A DNA stretch of 8,174 nucleotides from Deltaproteobacteria bacterium (GTDB lineage Bacteria > Desulfobacterota > Desulfobacteria > Desulfobacterales > SURF-15): assembly GCA_024644775.1 (NCBI GenBank), contig JAHEHB010000246.1:1-8174 (forward strand). Reading direction: 5' to 3'. Position 1 is the stretch's first letter, and every line of letters starts with the position of its first letter. Both the position numbers and the translations under genes were made by a program. Below, piece by piece: positions 1 through 5,776 of this stretch. Under the pieces are notes generated by a model. That model searched no databases, was not told where the DNA came from, and saw nothing but the letters and a program-made list of their open reading frames with translations.

Positions 1-1655
1 GCGCCCTTTTCAACTGGATTGGCCAATCGGGCATACACCGTCAGAAACCCGTCCGTAACCCGTGGGGGCGGAGATTCCCAGGCCGCAATTCTCATTTCTA
101 ACTCCGTCTCGTCCAAGAGAACGTCAAGCTTTCGGTTAGGGATGTCGATTTGGACCCGATCCCCGTCTTTTATGACCGAAAGCGGCCCCCCTTCTGCCGC
201 TTCCGGCGAAACCTGGCAGATAAACGGTCCCCTTGCAAAACCGGAGATTTTCCCATCCGTAACCAGTGCACATTCGGCCTCCAGACCCATCGCCCTCATA
301 TACCCGACCACCTTGAAAACCTCCGTCAACCCGGGCCCCCCTTTTGGCCCTTCGTAGCGAACGATGACGACATCACCCTTTTGAATTTTATTTTGCTGAA
401 AGGCCTCAAGTGCTTCCTCCTGGCCATCGAAAACCTTTGCCGGACCGATGTGCTGCATCATTTGTTCGGCAATCACCGTTGTTCGAACAACGGCAGAGTC
501 GGCCAAACTCCCCCGTAAGACGGCAAGTCCTCCTTGGGAAAACGGTTTATCCATTCCTGAAATCACCGGAGATTTCTCCGCCGAAGCGTTGCTTAGATTG
601 CTGCCGAGGGTTTTCCCGGTTACCGTCATGACATTTGTATTCAGCAACGATTCGATCTGTTTCATAACCGCGTGAACACCACCAGCCTCATCAAAATCAC
701 CCATGGTATAGGGGCCACTGGGTATCACTGCTGCAATGCAGGGGGTTTCCCGACCGAGCCGTTCCACCAGGTCGAGATTGACATCGTCCTCGAATTTCAG
801 TTCATATGCGATGGCCAACAAGTGCACGATGGCATTGGTGGACCCGCTGACGGCATGAAGGACCCTGATGGCGTTTGAAAGACTCTCTTTGGTAATAATT
901 GCAGATGAGGGGATCCCCTTTTGAATCAATTCCAGGATCTGGCGACCTGATTCCTTTGCAATCCATTGCCTTTTGGCGGAAACGGCCAATGCAGTACCGG
1001 CTCCGGGCAACGTGAGCCCAAGGGCCTCGGAAAGACATTGCATGGTGTTTGCCGTCCCCAGCAGGGCACATGAACCCGCGCCGGGACATACACAGTCTTC
1101 CATCACATTGATGTCTTCCTTGGAGATGTGGGGTTGACCCACCCCGTAAGCCCAGCACTCTGCGTCTAAAGCCGTAATATCGATATCTTTGCCCTTATAT
1201 CTTCCGGCATCCATCGGCCCTCCCGGAACGACGATGACAGGAAGATCGAGTCTTGCTGCGGCGAGAAGATGCGCCGGAACATTCTTATCGCATGAAGATA
1301 TCATGACCAGACCGTCAAACATATGGAGCCAGGTAGACGCTTCAACTTCTGCAGCGATGATATCTCGTGTCGGCGTGTCGTAACGGATCCCATGCGCACC
1401 GACGGCCATGGGACACTGGGGAAAGCTGTTAAACTCAAACGGGGTACCCCCGGCCTGCCAAATACCGGCCTTCACCGAATCGGCGACGGACCTGAGATGA
1501 ATATGCCCCGGGCTGGTTTCACCCCATGTGTTTGCCACACCGATTCGAGGACGTTTCAGATCCTCCGTTGTATACCCCATGGCTTTTTGCAGAGACCTGG
1601 CGCGTGCATTTTCCTCGGCCTGCAACCATTTTGTTGCGTCATGCGGGATTTTCAT
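1..1655 (-). CDS. IlvD/Edd-family dehydratase, 3' end cut by window edge
   Basis: The reading frame is open from an ATG at 1655 to the left edge (551 codons). Members of the family remove water from sugar acids or dihydroxy acids using an Fe-S cluster and a divalent metal; the enzyme is cytoplasmic. Visible motifs: SPGHIHL (48-54), SSCDK (120-124; C122 an Fe-S ligand, D123 and K124 metal site), GSC with C196 as the second cluster ligand, GSTNAIVHLL (271-280), EGPKGGPG (435-442), and TDGKISG with S471 as the likely catalytic serine. Gly50 stands where [2Fe-2S] members have cysteine, as in E. coli IlvD. The segment after FNS (75-77), where IlvD has the metal-binding Asp81, reads FPQCPMAVGAHG without an acidic residue, so the substrate may not be the valine/isoleucine intermediate. 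An AAGGAG site lies six bases before the ATG. The end resembles a normal family C-terminus, so probably only a few residues are missing. It is the second gene of an operon, 24 bases after the M55 peptidase gene. Family assignment is secure; substrate is unknown. Confidence 0.93.
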   Translation of the reverse strand, partial: MKIPHDATKWLQAEENARARSLQKAMGYTTEDLKRPRIGVANTWGETSPGHIHLRSVADSVKAGIWQAGGTPFEFNSFPQCPMAVGAHGIRYDTPTRDIIAAEVEASTWLHMFDGLVMISSCDKNVPAHLLAAARLDLPVIVVPGGPMDAGRYKGKDIDITALDAECWAYGVGQPHISKEDINVMEDCVCPGAGSCALLGTANTMQCLSEALGLTLPGAGTALAVSAKRQWIAKESGRQILELIQKGIPSSAIITKESLSNAIRVLHAVSGSTNAIVHLLAIAYELKFEDDVNLDLVERLGRETPCIAAVIPSGPYTMGDFDEAGGVHAVMKQIESLLNTNVMTVTGKTLGSNLSNASAEKSPVISGMDKPFSQGGLAVLRGSLADSAVVRTTVIAEQMMQHIGPAKVFDGQEEALEAFQQNKIQKGDVVIVRYEGPKGGPGLTEVFKVVGYMRAMGLEAECALVTDGKISGFARGPFICQVSPEAAEGGPLSVIKDGDRVQIDIPNRKLDVLLDETELEMRIAAWESPPPRVTDGFLTVYARLANPVEKG

Positions 1656-1679
1656 TATTCACTCCTTAGTATTTTGATT

Positions 1680-2504
1680 CTATAGATCAACGGCGAAGGC
1701 AATGTAAATCGAGGCACGAAACGCACCAAAAGCCTCGAGATAGTCATCCAGAACGAATCGGATGGTCTTTCCGTCAATTCTCTTGGCAGATGGCATAAAC
1801 TCAACAGCATCTGCCATGCCGACGTTTATATATCTTACATCAAATTCAATCGGTGGTTTGAGCACAAAGGGCTGTATGGACTTGCGTCTCTCCAAGGCCC
1901 TGGCTACCGTTTCTTTGATCAGTTTTCTTGCTCTTTTCGGATGGAGGCATTGGGCCGCCGTCCTTGATATGGCCTCTTTCACAGCAACCGTCTCTATCTC
2001 CGGGATTAATGCCTTTGCCTCTTTGGTTACAGCCAAGTCTCCACTCACTGAGACAAGCGGTACTCCGTAGTAGCCCGCAATGGCTGCGTTCATCATCGTC
2101 TCTCCCGCTTCCATGCCGTTTATTTTCAGGCTTTCGATGGTTTTACTCGAAAAAGTGTGAGAGAGAATGCCATGCAGCGTTCCTTTCATGGAGTGGTATC
2201 CGATGAAGATGGCTGCATCGAAACTCGAATCGATACCGGCCATCTGGGACAACGGCTTTGGGGTCCCTCTGACCAGAACCGCAGCCTCATTCAATGCTTC
2301 GGGTTCGATGTTGATCATTTTCCCATGTCCATCAGAGACCACGATTTCCGCTTCGCCAAGTTCGAAGATACCATCGATGGCAGCGTTTACGTCTGCAGCC
2401 ATCAACGCCCTTGCCTTCTCATATTCTTTGTGATCCCGGTTGGTCTGGCTGCTGTCAACAATTCCTGATATTCCTTCCATGTCAACTGATATGAAAATCT
2501 TCAT
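1680..2504 (-). CDS. dppA: M55-family zinc D-aminopeptidase (DppA of Bacillus type)
   Basis: This 274-residue protein matches the length and layout of Bacillus subtilis DppA, a cytoplasmic zinc peptidase that releases N-terminal D-amino acids from short peptides. The start MKIFISVDMEG carries the metal ligands D8 and E10. H60 (SDGHG), H104 (GYHSM) and a glutamate near 135 (AGETMMNAAIAG) fit the remaining zinc ligands, and H116 in SHTFSS fits the catalytic histidine. No signal peptide is seen. The ATG at 2504 is preceded by GGAGGT about six bases away, which fixes the start. It is the first gene of a leftward operon; the dehydratase gene follows after 24 bases. A predicted sigma-70 promoter (2561-2588) and a dyad at 2534-2551 lie upstream. 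The symbol follows the Bacillus usage; in E. coli dppA is a different gene, a binding protein. D-peptide specificity is inferred from family; some M55 members may act on other peptides. Confidence 0.92.
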   Translation of the reverse strand: MKIFISVDMEGISGIVDSSQTNRDHKEYEKARALMAADVNAAIDGIFELGEAEIVVSDGHGKMINIEPEALNEAAVLVRGTPKPLSQMAGIDSSFDAAIFIGYHSMKGTLHGILSHTFSSKTIESLKINGMEAGETMMNAAIAGYYGVPLVSVSGDLAVTKEAKALIPEIETVAVKEAISRTAAQCLHPKRARKLIKETVARALERRKSIQPFVLKPPIEFDVRYINVGMADAVEFMPSAKRIDGKTIRFVLDDYLEAFGAFRASIYIAFAVDL

Positions 2505-2533
2505 GCCAATACCTCCAAAATGAGCATTTTTTT

Positions 2534-2551
2534 GGAAACATATGCGTTTCC
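2534..2551 (-). promoter_or_regulatory. Inverted repeat in the M55 gene leader, possible operator
   Basis: GGAAAC and GTTTCC form a perfect 6-base inverted repeat around a 6-base centre. It lies between the predicted -10 box and the ribosome-binding site of the M55 gene, at about +4 to +21 from the expected transcription start. That position suits a repressor. No T-run follows on the minus strand, so it is not a terminator. The regulator is unknown. Confidence 0.4.
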
Positions 2552-2560
2552 TTATTGTGT

Positions 2561-2588
2561 GTTATATAATACTTACGAGATTTCACAA
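2561..2588 (-). promoter_or_regulatory. Predicted sigma-70 promoter of the M55-dehydratase operon
   Basis: On the minus strand TTGTGA (2588-2583, 4 of 6 to TTGACA) is followed after 16 bases by TATAAC (2566-2561, 5 of 6 to TATAAT). Transcription would start near 2554, about 50 bases before the M55 start codon. It is the best-spaced pair I found in the intergenic region on this strand. Confidence 0.5.
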
Positions 2589-2615
2589 GCTTATCTACTT
2601 TTTTTTAGCGGCTAA

Positions 2616-2663
2616 AATGGGCGTCCATTGGTTAATATTGCTACTAAATGGTCTTTTTAACCA
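2616..2663. promoter_or_regulatory. Two adjoining dyads in the divergent intergenic region
   Basis: AATGG-GCGT-CCATT (2616-2629) is a short dyad with 5-base arms. TGGTTAA (2629-2635) and TTAACCA (2657-2663) form a second perfect 7-base inverted repeat with a 21-base spacer. Both lie between the minus-strand sigma-70 promoter and the plus-strand -24/-12 candidate, so they could bind a regulator of either operon. The sequence here is A/T-rich and short dyads can occur by chance. Confidence 0.3.
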
Positions 2664-2729
2664 CTTGTTTAAATGTCAATATGTCTTAAGATATCAATAA
2701 TATCAAAAGACTACCTTTAATTGAATCGA

Positions 2730-2744
2730 TGGCATAGTTTGTGC
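2730..2744 (+). promoter_or_regulatory. Candidate sigma-54 (-24/-12) promoter of the PspC-domain gene
   Basis: TGGCATAGTTTGTGC fits the RpoN consensus TGGCAC-N5-TTGC with two mismatches and keeps the invariant GG and GC exactly ten bases apart. Transcription would begin near 2756, leaving a leader of about 40 bases before the PspC-domain start codon. In enterobacteria the psp operon is driven by sigma-54 with the activator PspF, which makes the match more credible, though one such match can arise by chance. Confidence 0.45.
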
Positions 2745-2783
2745 TCAAATAGTAGTTTAAAAATACACTGCAAGGCGGAAAAT

Positions 2784-2788
2784 GGAGG
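2784..2788 (+). promoter_or_regulatory. Ribosome-binding site fixing the PspC-domain start
   Basis: GGAGG lies seven bases before the ATG at 2796. The upstream in-frame ATG at 2721 has no such site, sits before the predicted promoter, and would add 25 residues that do not belong to the domain. Confidence 0.8.
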
Positions 2789-2795
2789 CAAAATC

Positions 2796-3023
2796 ATGAG
2801 CAGATATAGAAGCATTTACAGACGCGGATTATACCGCTCAAATAACGGTATCATACTGGGTGTATTCAGAGGGCTCGCCAATTATTTTGACTTTTCGGTA
2901 TTCTGGATAAGAATGATCGCCATTGGCCTGTTTATCCTCACTGGCTTCTGGCCGATCACCGGGTTGTATTTACTGGCCGCACTCTTAATGAAACCGGAAC
3001 CGGCGATACACGTCAGGAGTTGA
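2796..3023 (+). CDS. Small PspC-domain membrane protein
   Basis: The 75-residue product has the core of the PspC domain: a basic start with LYRS, then GIILGVFRGLANYFDF, matching the family's GVCGGLAxYF signature, then IRMIAIGLFILTG and a hydrophobic stretch ending LLAALLMKPEP. PspC proteins sit in the inner membrane; in E. coli PspC with PspB senses envelope stress and signals to PspA. This protein is shorter than E. coli PspC (about 119 residues) and has only the domain, and neither pspA nor pspB is seen in the window. The arginine in VFRGL stands where the family usually has glycine. The ATG at 2796 is chosen for its GGAGG site. The next gene follows after 35 bases, so the two are probably co-transcribed, possibly from the -24/-12 candidate at 2730. 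Domain assignment is firm; a role in a phage-shock type response is inferred. Confidence 0.85.
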   Translation: MSRYRSIYRRGLYRSNNGIILGVFRGLANYFDFSVFWIRMIAIGLFILTGFWPITGLYLLAALLMKPEPAIHVRS

Positions 3024-3058
3024 CGGAACAATTAGATACCTTTCAAAGGGAATCACAG

Positions 3059-3745
3059 ATGAGCATTTCATACTGGAAAATGGTCGGAGACAATATCGCC
3101 AAAGGATTGGGTGTAAAAACGATTCAACGACTCAGTACCGGTGGAAGACTTCTTGCTCGAACAGGGGCTGTTGTGGGCGTCGGTTTTCTGGTTTATGAAT
3201 TATTTAAAAATTACAAAGATAATATCGAAAATGAGCCCGCGTACAAAGAGATGGTGATCCTGCAGGAGGAGATGGAAAAATGGACAAGTGCCATTTCCTG
3301 TATCGGAAGAGAATCATTGGCGGAAAAGGAGTACGGGTCATTTTACGAGGGTGGAGCGATAAATTCATTATACAAGAAAAAGCTATTTGGAAGTAAAGGT
3401 ATTAAAGCCGCCGACCCAAAAGAGGCATATATATTGATTGGAAAATCGATTGATTATATCCTGAAAACAGAAAATCTCCCTGAAGATGACAAATACCATG
3501 AACAAAGGAACCTGCTTGTTTCACAGCTAAAAAAACTACGAGAACAAATAAACACGGTCGATGATTATACACCAATTCAAAAAGGTCTCACCATTATTGT
3601 TGATGCTATCAGGCCAATCGAATCCGGTTACGCTTCACGAATCTATGACTGCAGTCAAGAGATTCAAAAGACACTTGGGTCAAATGCCGCATGGGCCGCA
3701 ATTTCGATGGCAACGCTTGGTCTTGTGAAAAAGCCGGAGAAGTAG
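3059..3745 (+). CDS. Unrecognised protein with one likely membrane segment
   Basis: I do not recognise this 228-residue protein. Residues 1-33 are basic and mildly amphipathic. Residues about 34-49 (RTGAVVGVGFLVYELF) could span a membrane, and the rest is charged and probably mostly helical, with heptad-like patches near 60-75 and 145-166. A short hydrophobic, alanine-rich stretch near 209-223 precedes the tail KKPEK. The open frame reaches back to a TTG at 3020 that overlaps the previous stop codon, but there AGGAG abuts the start with no spacer. The ATG at 3059, with AAAGGG eight bases before it, is preferred. It follows the PspC-domain gene closely on the same strand and is closed by the terminator at 3837-3872, so the pair forms a small operon and may act together at the membrane. 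Base composition is visibly more A/T-rich than in the dehydratase or transporter genes. The coding call is good; no function is claimed. Confidence 0.75.
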   Translation: MSISYWKMVGDNIAKGLGVKTIQRLSTGGRLLARTGAVVGVGFLVYELFKNYKDNIENEPAYKEMVILQEEMEKWTSAISCIGRESLAEKEYGSFYEGGAINSLYKKKLFGSKGIKAADPKEAYILIGKSIDYILKTENLPEDDKYHEQRNLLVSQLKKLREQINTVDDYTPIQKGLTIIVDAIRPIESGYASRIYDCSQEIQKTLGSNAAWAAISMATLGLVKKPEK

Positions 3746-3788
3746 ACAATACTATGGTCTAAAATGTCGGATCTCAATTTATGAACAA

Positions 3789-3817
3789 TTGAAACAATTT
3801 CTTTTTAATGCTATACA
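3789..3817 (+). promoter_or_regulatory. Predicted sigma-70 promoter upstream of the radical SAM gene
   Basis: TTGAAA (3789-3794, 5 of 6) and TATACA (3812-3817, 4 of 6) are separated by the ideal 17 bases. Transcription would start near 3824 and give a leader of roughly 78 bases before the GTG at 3902. This leader contains the terminator hairpin at 3837-3872. Confidence 0.5.
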
Positions 3818-3836
3818 CCGTGTGTTAAAACAGAAA

Positions 3837-3872
3837 GGCGGATTACTTTATATTTAATTCGCCGGTTTTTTT
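3837..3872 (+). terminator. Intrinsic terminator, possible attenuator of the radical SAM gene
   Basis: GGCGGATT (3837-3844) pairs with AATTCGCC (3856-3863) in an 8-base stem with one G-U pair and an 11-base loop. GG and then seven T (3866-3872) follow. It ends the PspC-domain operon, and it also lies between the predicted promoter at 3789-3817 and the radical SAM start. Confidence 0.75.
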
Positions 3873-3889
3873 CATTGCAACGATGTGAC

Positions 3890-3893
3890 GAGG
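3890..3893 (+). promoter_or_regulatory. Ribosome-binding site deciding the radical SAM start
   Basis: GAGG lies eight bases before the GTG at 3902. The alternative TTG at 3875 sits two bases after the terminator T-run, has no ribosome-binding site, and would add nine residues outside the domain. Confidence 0.6.
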
Positions 3894-3901
3894 ATTCATT
3901 T

Positions 3902-5440
3902 GTGAATATCTTTTTGGTGTATGTTAGAGATGAAGACTACTATCAATTTTTGCCGGAAGAACTTGGAGGTTCAAAGCCCGGCGACAAAAGGGTCAAGGTT
4001 ATGGCGTTTCCGCCTTTGGGAATTGAAACGCTTGCTCCCGTGGTGCGTCAACATGGTTACCGAGTACATATGTTTGACACTTGTCATCCGCAGATGAAGC
4101 CACAGCACATCGCTCAAGCTGTCGAAGAGGAGCAACCGGATGTTATCGCACTTTCATTTCTATCTACGACCACCTATCCCCCGGTTAAAAATTTGGCAAA
4201 ACGACTCAAGATAGTTGCACCGAATACGCCGATCATTTTGGGTGGCGTTTTCGCCTCAATGAATGCAATGCATATCTTAAAAGATTGCCGTTACGTAGAC
4301 TTTGTGGGAGTCGGAGAAGGCGAGGAGCTTTTACCTGATTTCCTCAAAAATCTCGATAATCCCGGCCATGTGGCAGGTTTGGTATGGCGCAAGGGTGACG
4401 AGATCATACAAAATGAGGCTCGCCCTCTTATCCGTGATCTGAATAAGTTTCCCTATCCTGACCGGGAAAGTCTGCCAATCGATTATATTGAATCACTTCC
4501 TCTGGATGTTCCCGCCGTGTTATCGCTCGATAAATTCTGTACGATACAGACGTCAAGAGGCTGCCCATATGGCTGTATTTATTGCGACATACCTTCTCTA
4601 TTTAATGGCAAATGGCGGCACCGCTCGGCTGAACACGTTCTGGGAGAAATGCAACAGCTCAATGACGCCGGCTACCGCTCGATCTACCTTACGGATGACC
4701 ATTTCCTGCTCAAACGCAAAAACATCACTGCAATCTGCAACGGCATAATCGAACGGGGTCTTAAGTTCCGTTGGGGCTGCGAGGGCCGGGTCGATTCGGT
4801 TGCCGTTGACCAGCTACCGCTCATGGTTAAGGCGAACTGCACCTTTCTGGCTTATGGCATCGAAGCCGGTACACAGAAAATCCTCGACCGGCTCAATAAA
4901 AACCAGACCATTGAGCAAATCGAATACGCCGTCAGCAAAGCCAAGCGAAATGGGATTGAGAGAACCCACGGATTCTTCTTGGTTGGTTCGCCCGGCGAGA
5001 CTGAAGCAGAAATAATGGAAAGTTTTCGGTTTGCGGCACGGCTGGAGCTGGATACATTTAGTTTTAATCGTTTGTGTGTCTATCGGGGTACTCCCTTGTG
5101 GCATGAATACATCGACCGCGGGATCATCGATGATGAGCGAGATTGGCATAAATGGTTCAAGTGCTCCGACATCGATCCGACGATATTACCGAGTGAAGTC
5201 GTGAACCAGGCGCGGATGAAGGGGATTGCATGGCTCTTTGTTCATCGTATCTTTAGACGTCCGATTCGAACCTATCGACTGGTACGCACCTTTAGTAAAT
5301 ATATGAAGAAATCCGACATCTGGAAGTTGCTGTCTGCCCCATTTCGCCGGCGAACCCTTTCACGCAAACCCGAACTTCCTGCAAAAATGATCGATCATGA
5401 CATCAAAGAACCAAATAGGCAGGCTGTCTCCGTTACATGA
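3902..5440 (+). CDS. B12-binding-type radical SAM protein
   Basis: The 512-residue product has the two-domain layout of cobalamin-dependent radical SAM enzymes. Residues 1 to about 170 form a Rossmann-like B12-binding domain: the strand NIFLVYV, PPLGIETLAPVVRQHGYRVHMFD (37-59), DVIALSF (80-86), PIILGGV (110-116) and VGVGEGEE (135-142). It lacks the DxHxxG motif, so any cobalamin would bind without a protein histidine ligand, as is usual in this class. The radical SAM core begins at SRGCPYGCIYC, whose C221, C225 and C228 hold the [4Fe-4S] cluster, and continues with YLTDDHF (262-268), YGIEAG (318-323) and GSPGET (362-367). The last 70 or so residues are basic with no motif I know. Relatives include BchE-like cyclases, methyltransferases and tailoring enzymes; substrate cannot be read from sequence. 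It stands alone: the terminator lies before it and the spacer after it. The GTG start is chosen for its GAGG site and because it begins directly with the first strand of the domain. Confidence 0.9.
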   Translation: MNIFLVYVRDEDYYQFLPEELGGSKPGDKRVKVMAFPPLGIETLAPVVRQHGYRVHMFDTCHPQMKPQHIAQAVEEEQPDVIALSFLSTTTYPPVKNLAKRLKIVAPNTPIILGGVFASMNAMHILKDCRYVDFVGVGEGEELLPDFLKNLDNPGHVAGLVWRKGDEIIQNEARPLIRDLNKFPYPDRESLPIDYIESLPLDVPAVLSLDKFCTIQTSRGCPYGCIYCDIPSLFNGKWRHRSAEHVLGEMQQLNDAGYRSIYLTDDHFLLKRKNITAICNGIIERGLKFRWGCEGRVDSVAVDQLPLMVKANCTFLAYGIEAGTQKILDRLNKNQTIEQIEYAVSKAKRNGIERTHGFFLVGSPGETEAEIMESFRFAARLELDTFSFNRLCVYRGTPLWHEYIDRGIIDDERDWHKWFKCSDIDPTILPSEVVNQARMKGIAWLFVHRIFRRPIRTYRLVRTFSKYMKKSDIWKLLSAPFRRRTLSRKPELPAKMIDHDIKEPNRQAVSVT

Positions 5441-5591
5441 TCTCCGACCCCCTATTCCTTAGAACGTTGTTCCCACACTTGCCGTGTCACCTGAGCGTGT
5501 CCTAAGTGATTCGCAACATGTTCCAGCACATGAAATAGCACCCAAGCAATTGATATTAGTATTGTTTTGCATCCATTTCTTGCGGTACAAC

Positions 5592-5694
5592 ATGGAATAA
5601 TGGAATGATGGAATACCAGTCCCCGTGAAATGAAAAGTAATAAGAGCGGTAGAAATCGTTTTACCCATCATTCCAATTTTCCATCATTCCAATT
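5592..5694. repeat. Short tandem repeats in opposite orientations
   Basis: Three head-to-tail copies of the 8-mer ATGGAATN occupy 5592-5615. Two copies of the 14-mer CCATCATTCCAATT begin at 5665 and 5681, a period of 16. The two clusters are inverted: TGGAATGATGGAA (5601-5613) is the exact reverse complement of TTCCATCATTCCA (5679-5691). A transcript could fold with a 13-base stem around a loop of about 65 bases. This may be a small dispersed intergenic element, but copies elsewhere in the genome cannot be seen here. Confidence 0.7.
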
Positions 5695-5741
5695 GGTGCA
5701 TCACCCCTTGTTCATTCCATATCCTGCTCGAGCCAAGCCAT

Positions 5742-5774
5742 ACCGACACCCGGGCAATATCGCGGTGTGTCGGT
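5742..5774 (-). terminator. Strong hairpin after the binding-protein gene, no T-run
   Basis: ACCGACAC (5742-5749) and GTGTCGGT (5767-5774) pair perfectly, and three more pairs follow after one bulged base, leaving a loop of about ten bases. It begins two bases after the TAA of the solute-binding protein gene. On neither strand does a T-run follow, so it is better read as a 3'-end stabilising or processing hairpin, or a weak terminator, than as a classical intrinsic terminator. Confidence 0.5.
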
Positions 5775-5776
5775 CT

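Larger units (their letters stand above)
5441..5776. other. Gene-free spacer between convergent genes
   Basis: The radical SAM gene and the solute-binding protein gene converge on this stretch. I find no gene with a ribosome-binding site or recognisable product. It contains a repeat cluster at 5592-5694 and a hairpin at 5742-5774. No clear intrinsic terminator for the radical SAM gene is visible; only weak dyads such as CTTAG (5458-5462) with CTAAG some 40 bases later are present. Confidence 0.7.

Noticed and set aside
802..1158. Open frame of 118 codons on the minus strand
   Set aside because: It lies inside the dehydratase gene in another frame, and the dehydratase frame has all family motifs.
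1..1655. Frameshift in the dehydratase gene
   Set aside because: Reading the minus strand codon by codon from 1655 to the edge gave one continuous frame with no stop.
3020..3058. TTG start overlapping the PspC-domain stop for the unknown protein
   Set aside because: The AGGAG abuts the TTG with no spacer, while the ATG at 3059 has AAAGGG at a normal distance.
3824..3901. Cobalamin riboswitch before the B12-type radical SAM gene
   Set aside because: The leader is only about 78 bases and lacks a B12-box-like stretch; the known riboswitch is much longer.
5459..5671. Open frame of 70 codons on the minus strand in the spacer
   Set aside because: It runs through the repeat cluster, has a low-complexity composition, and I see no ribosome-binding site or recognisable product.
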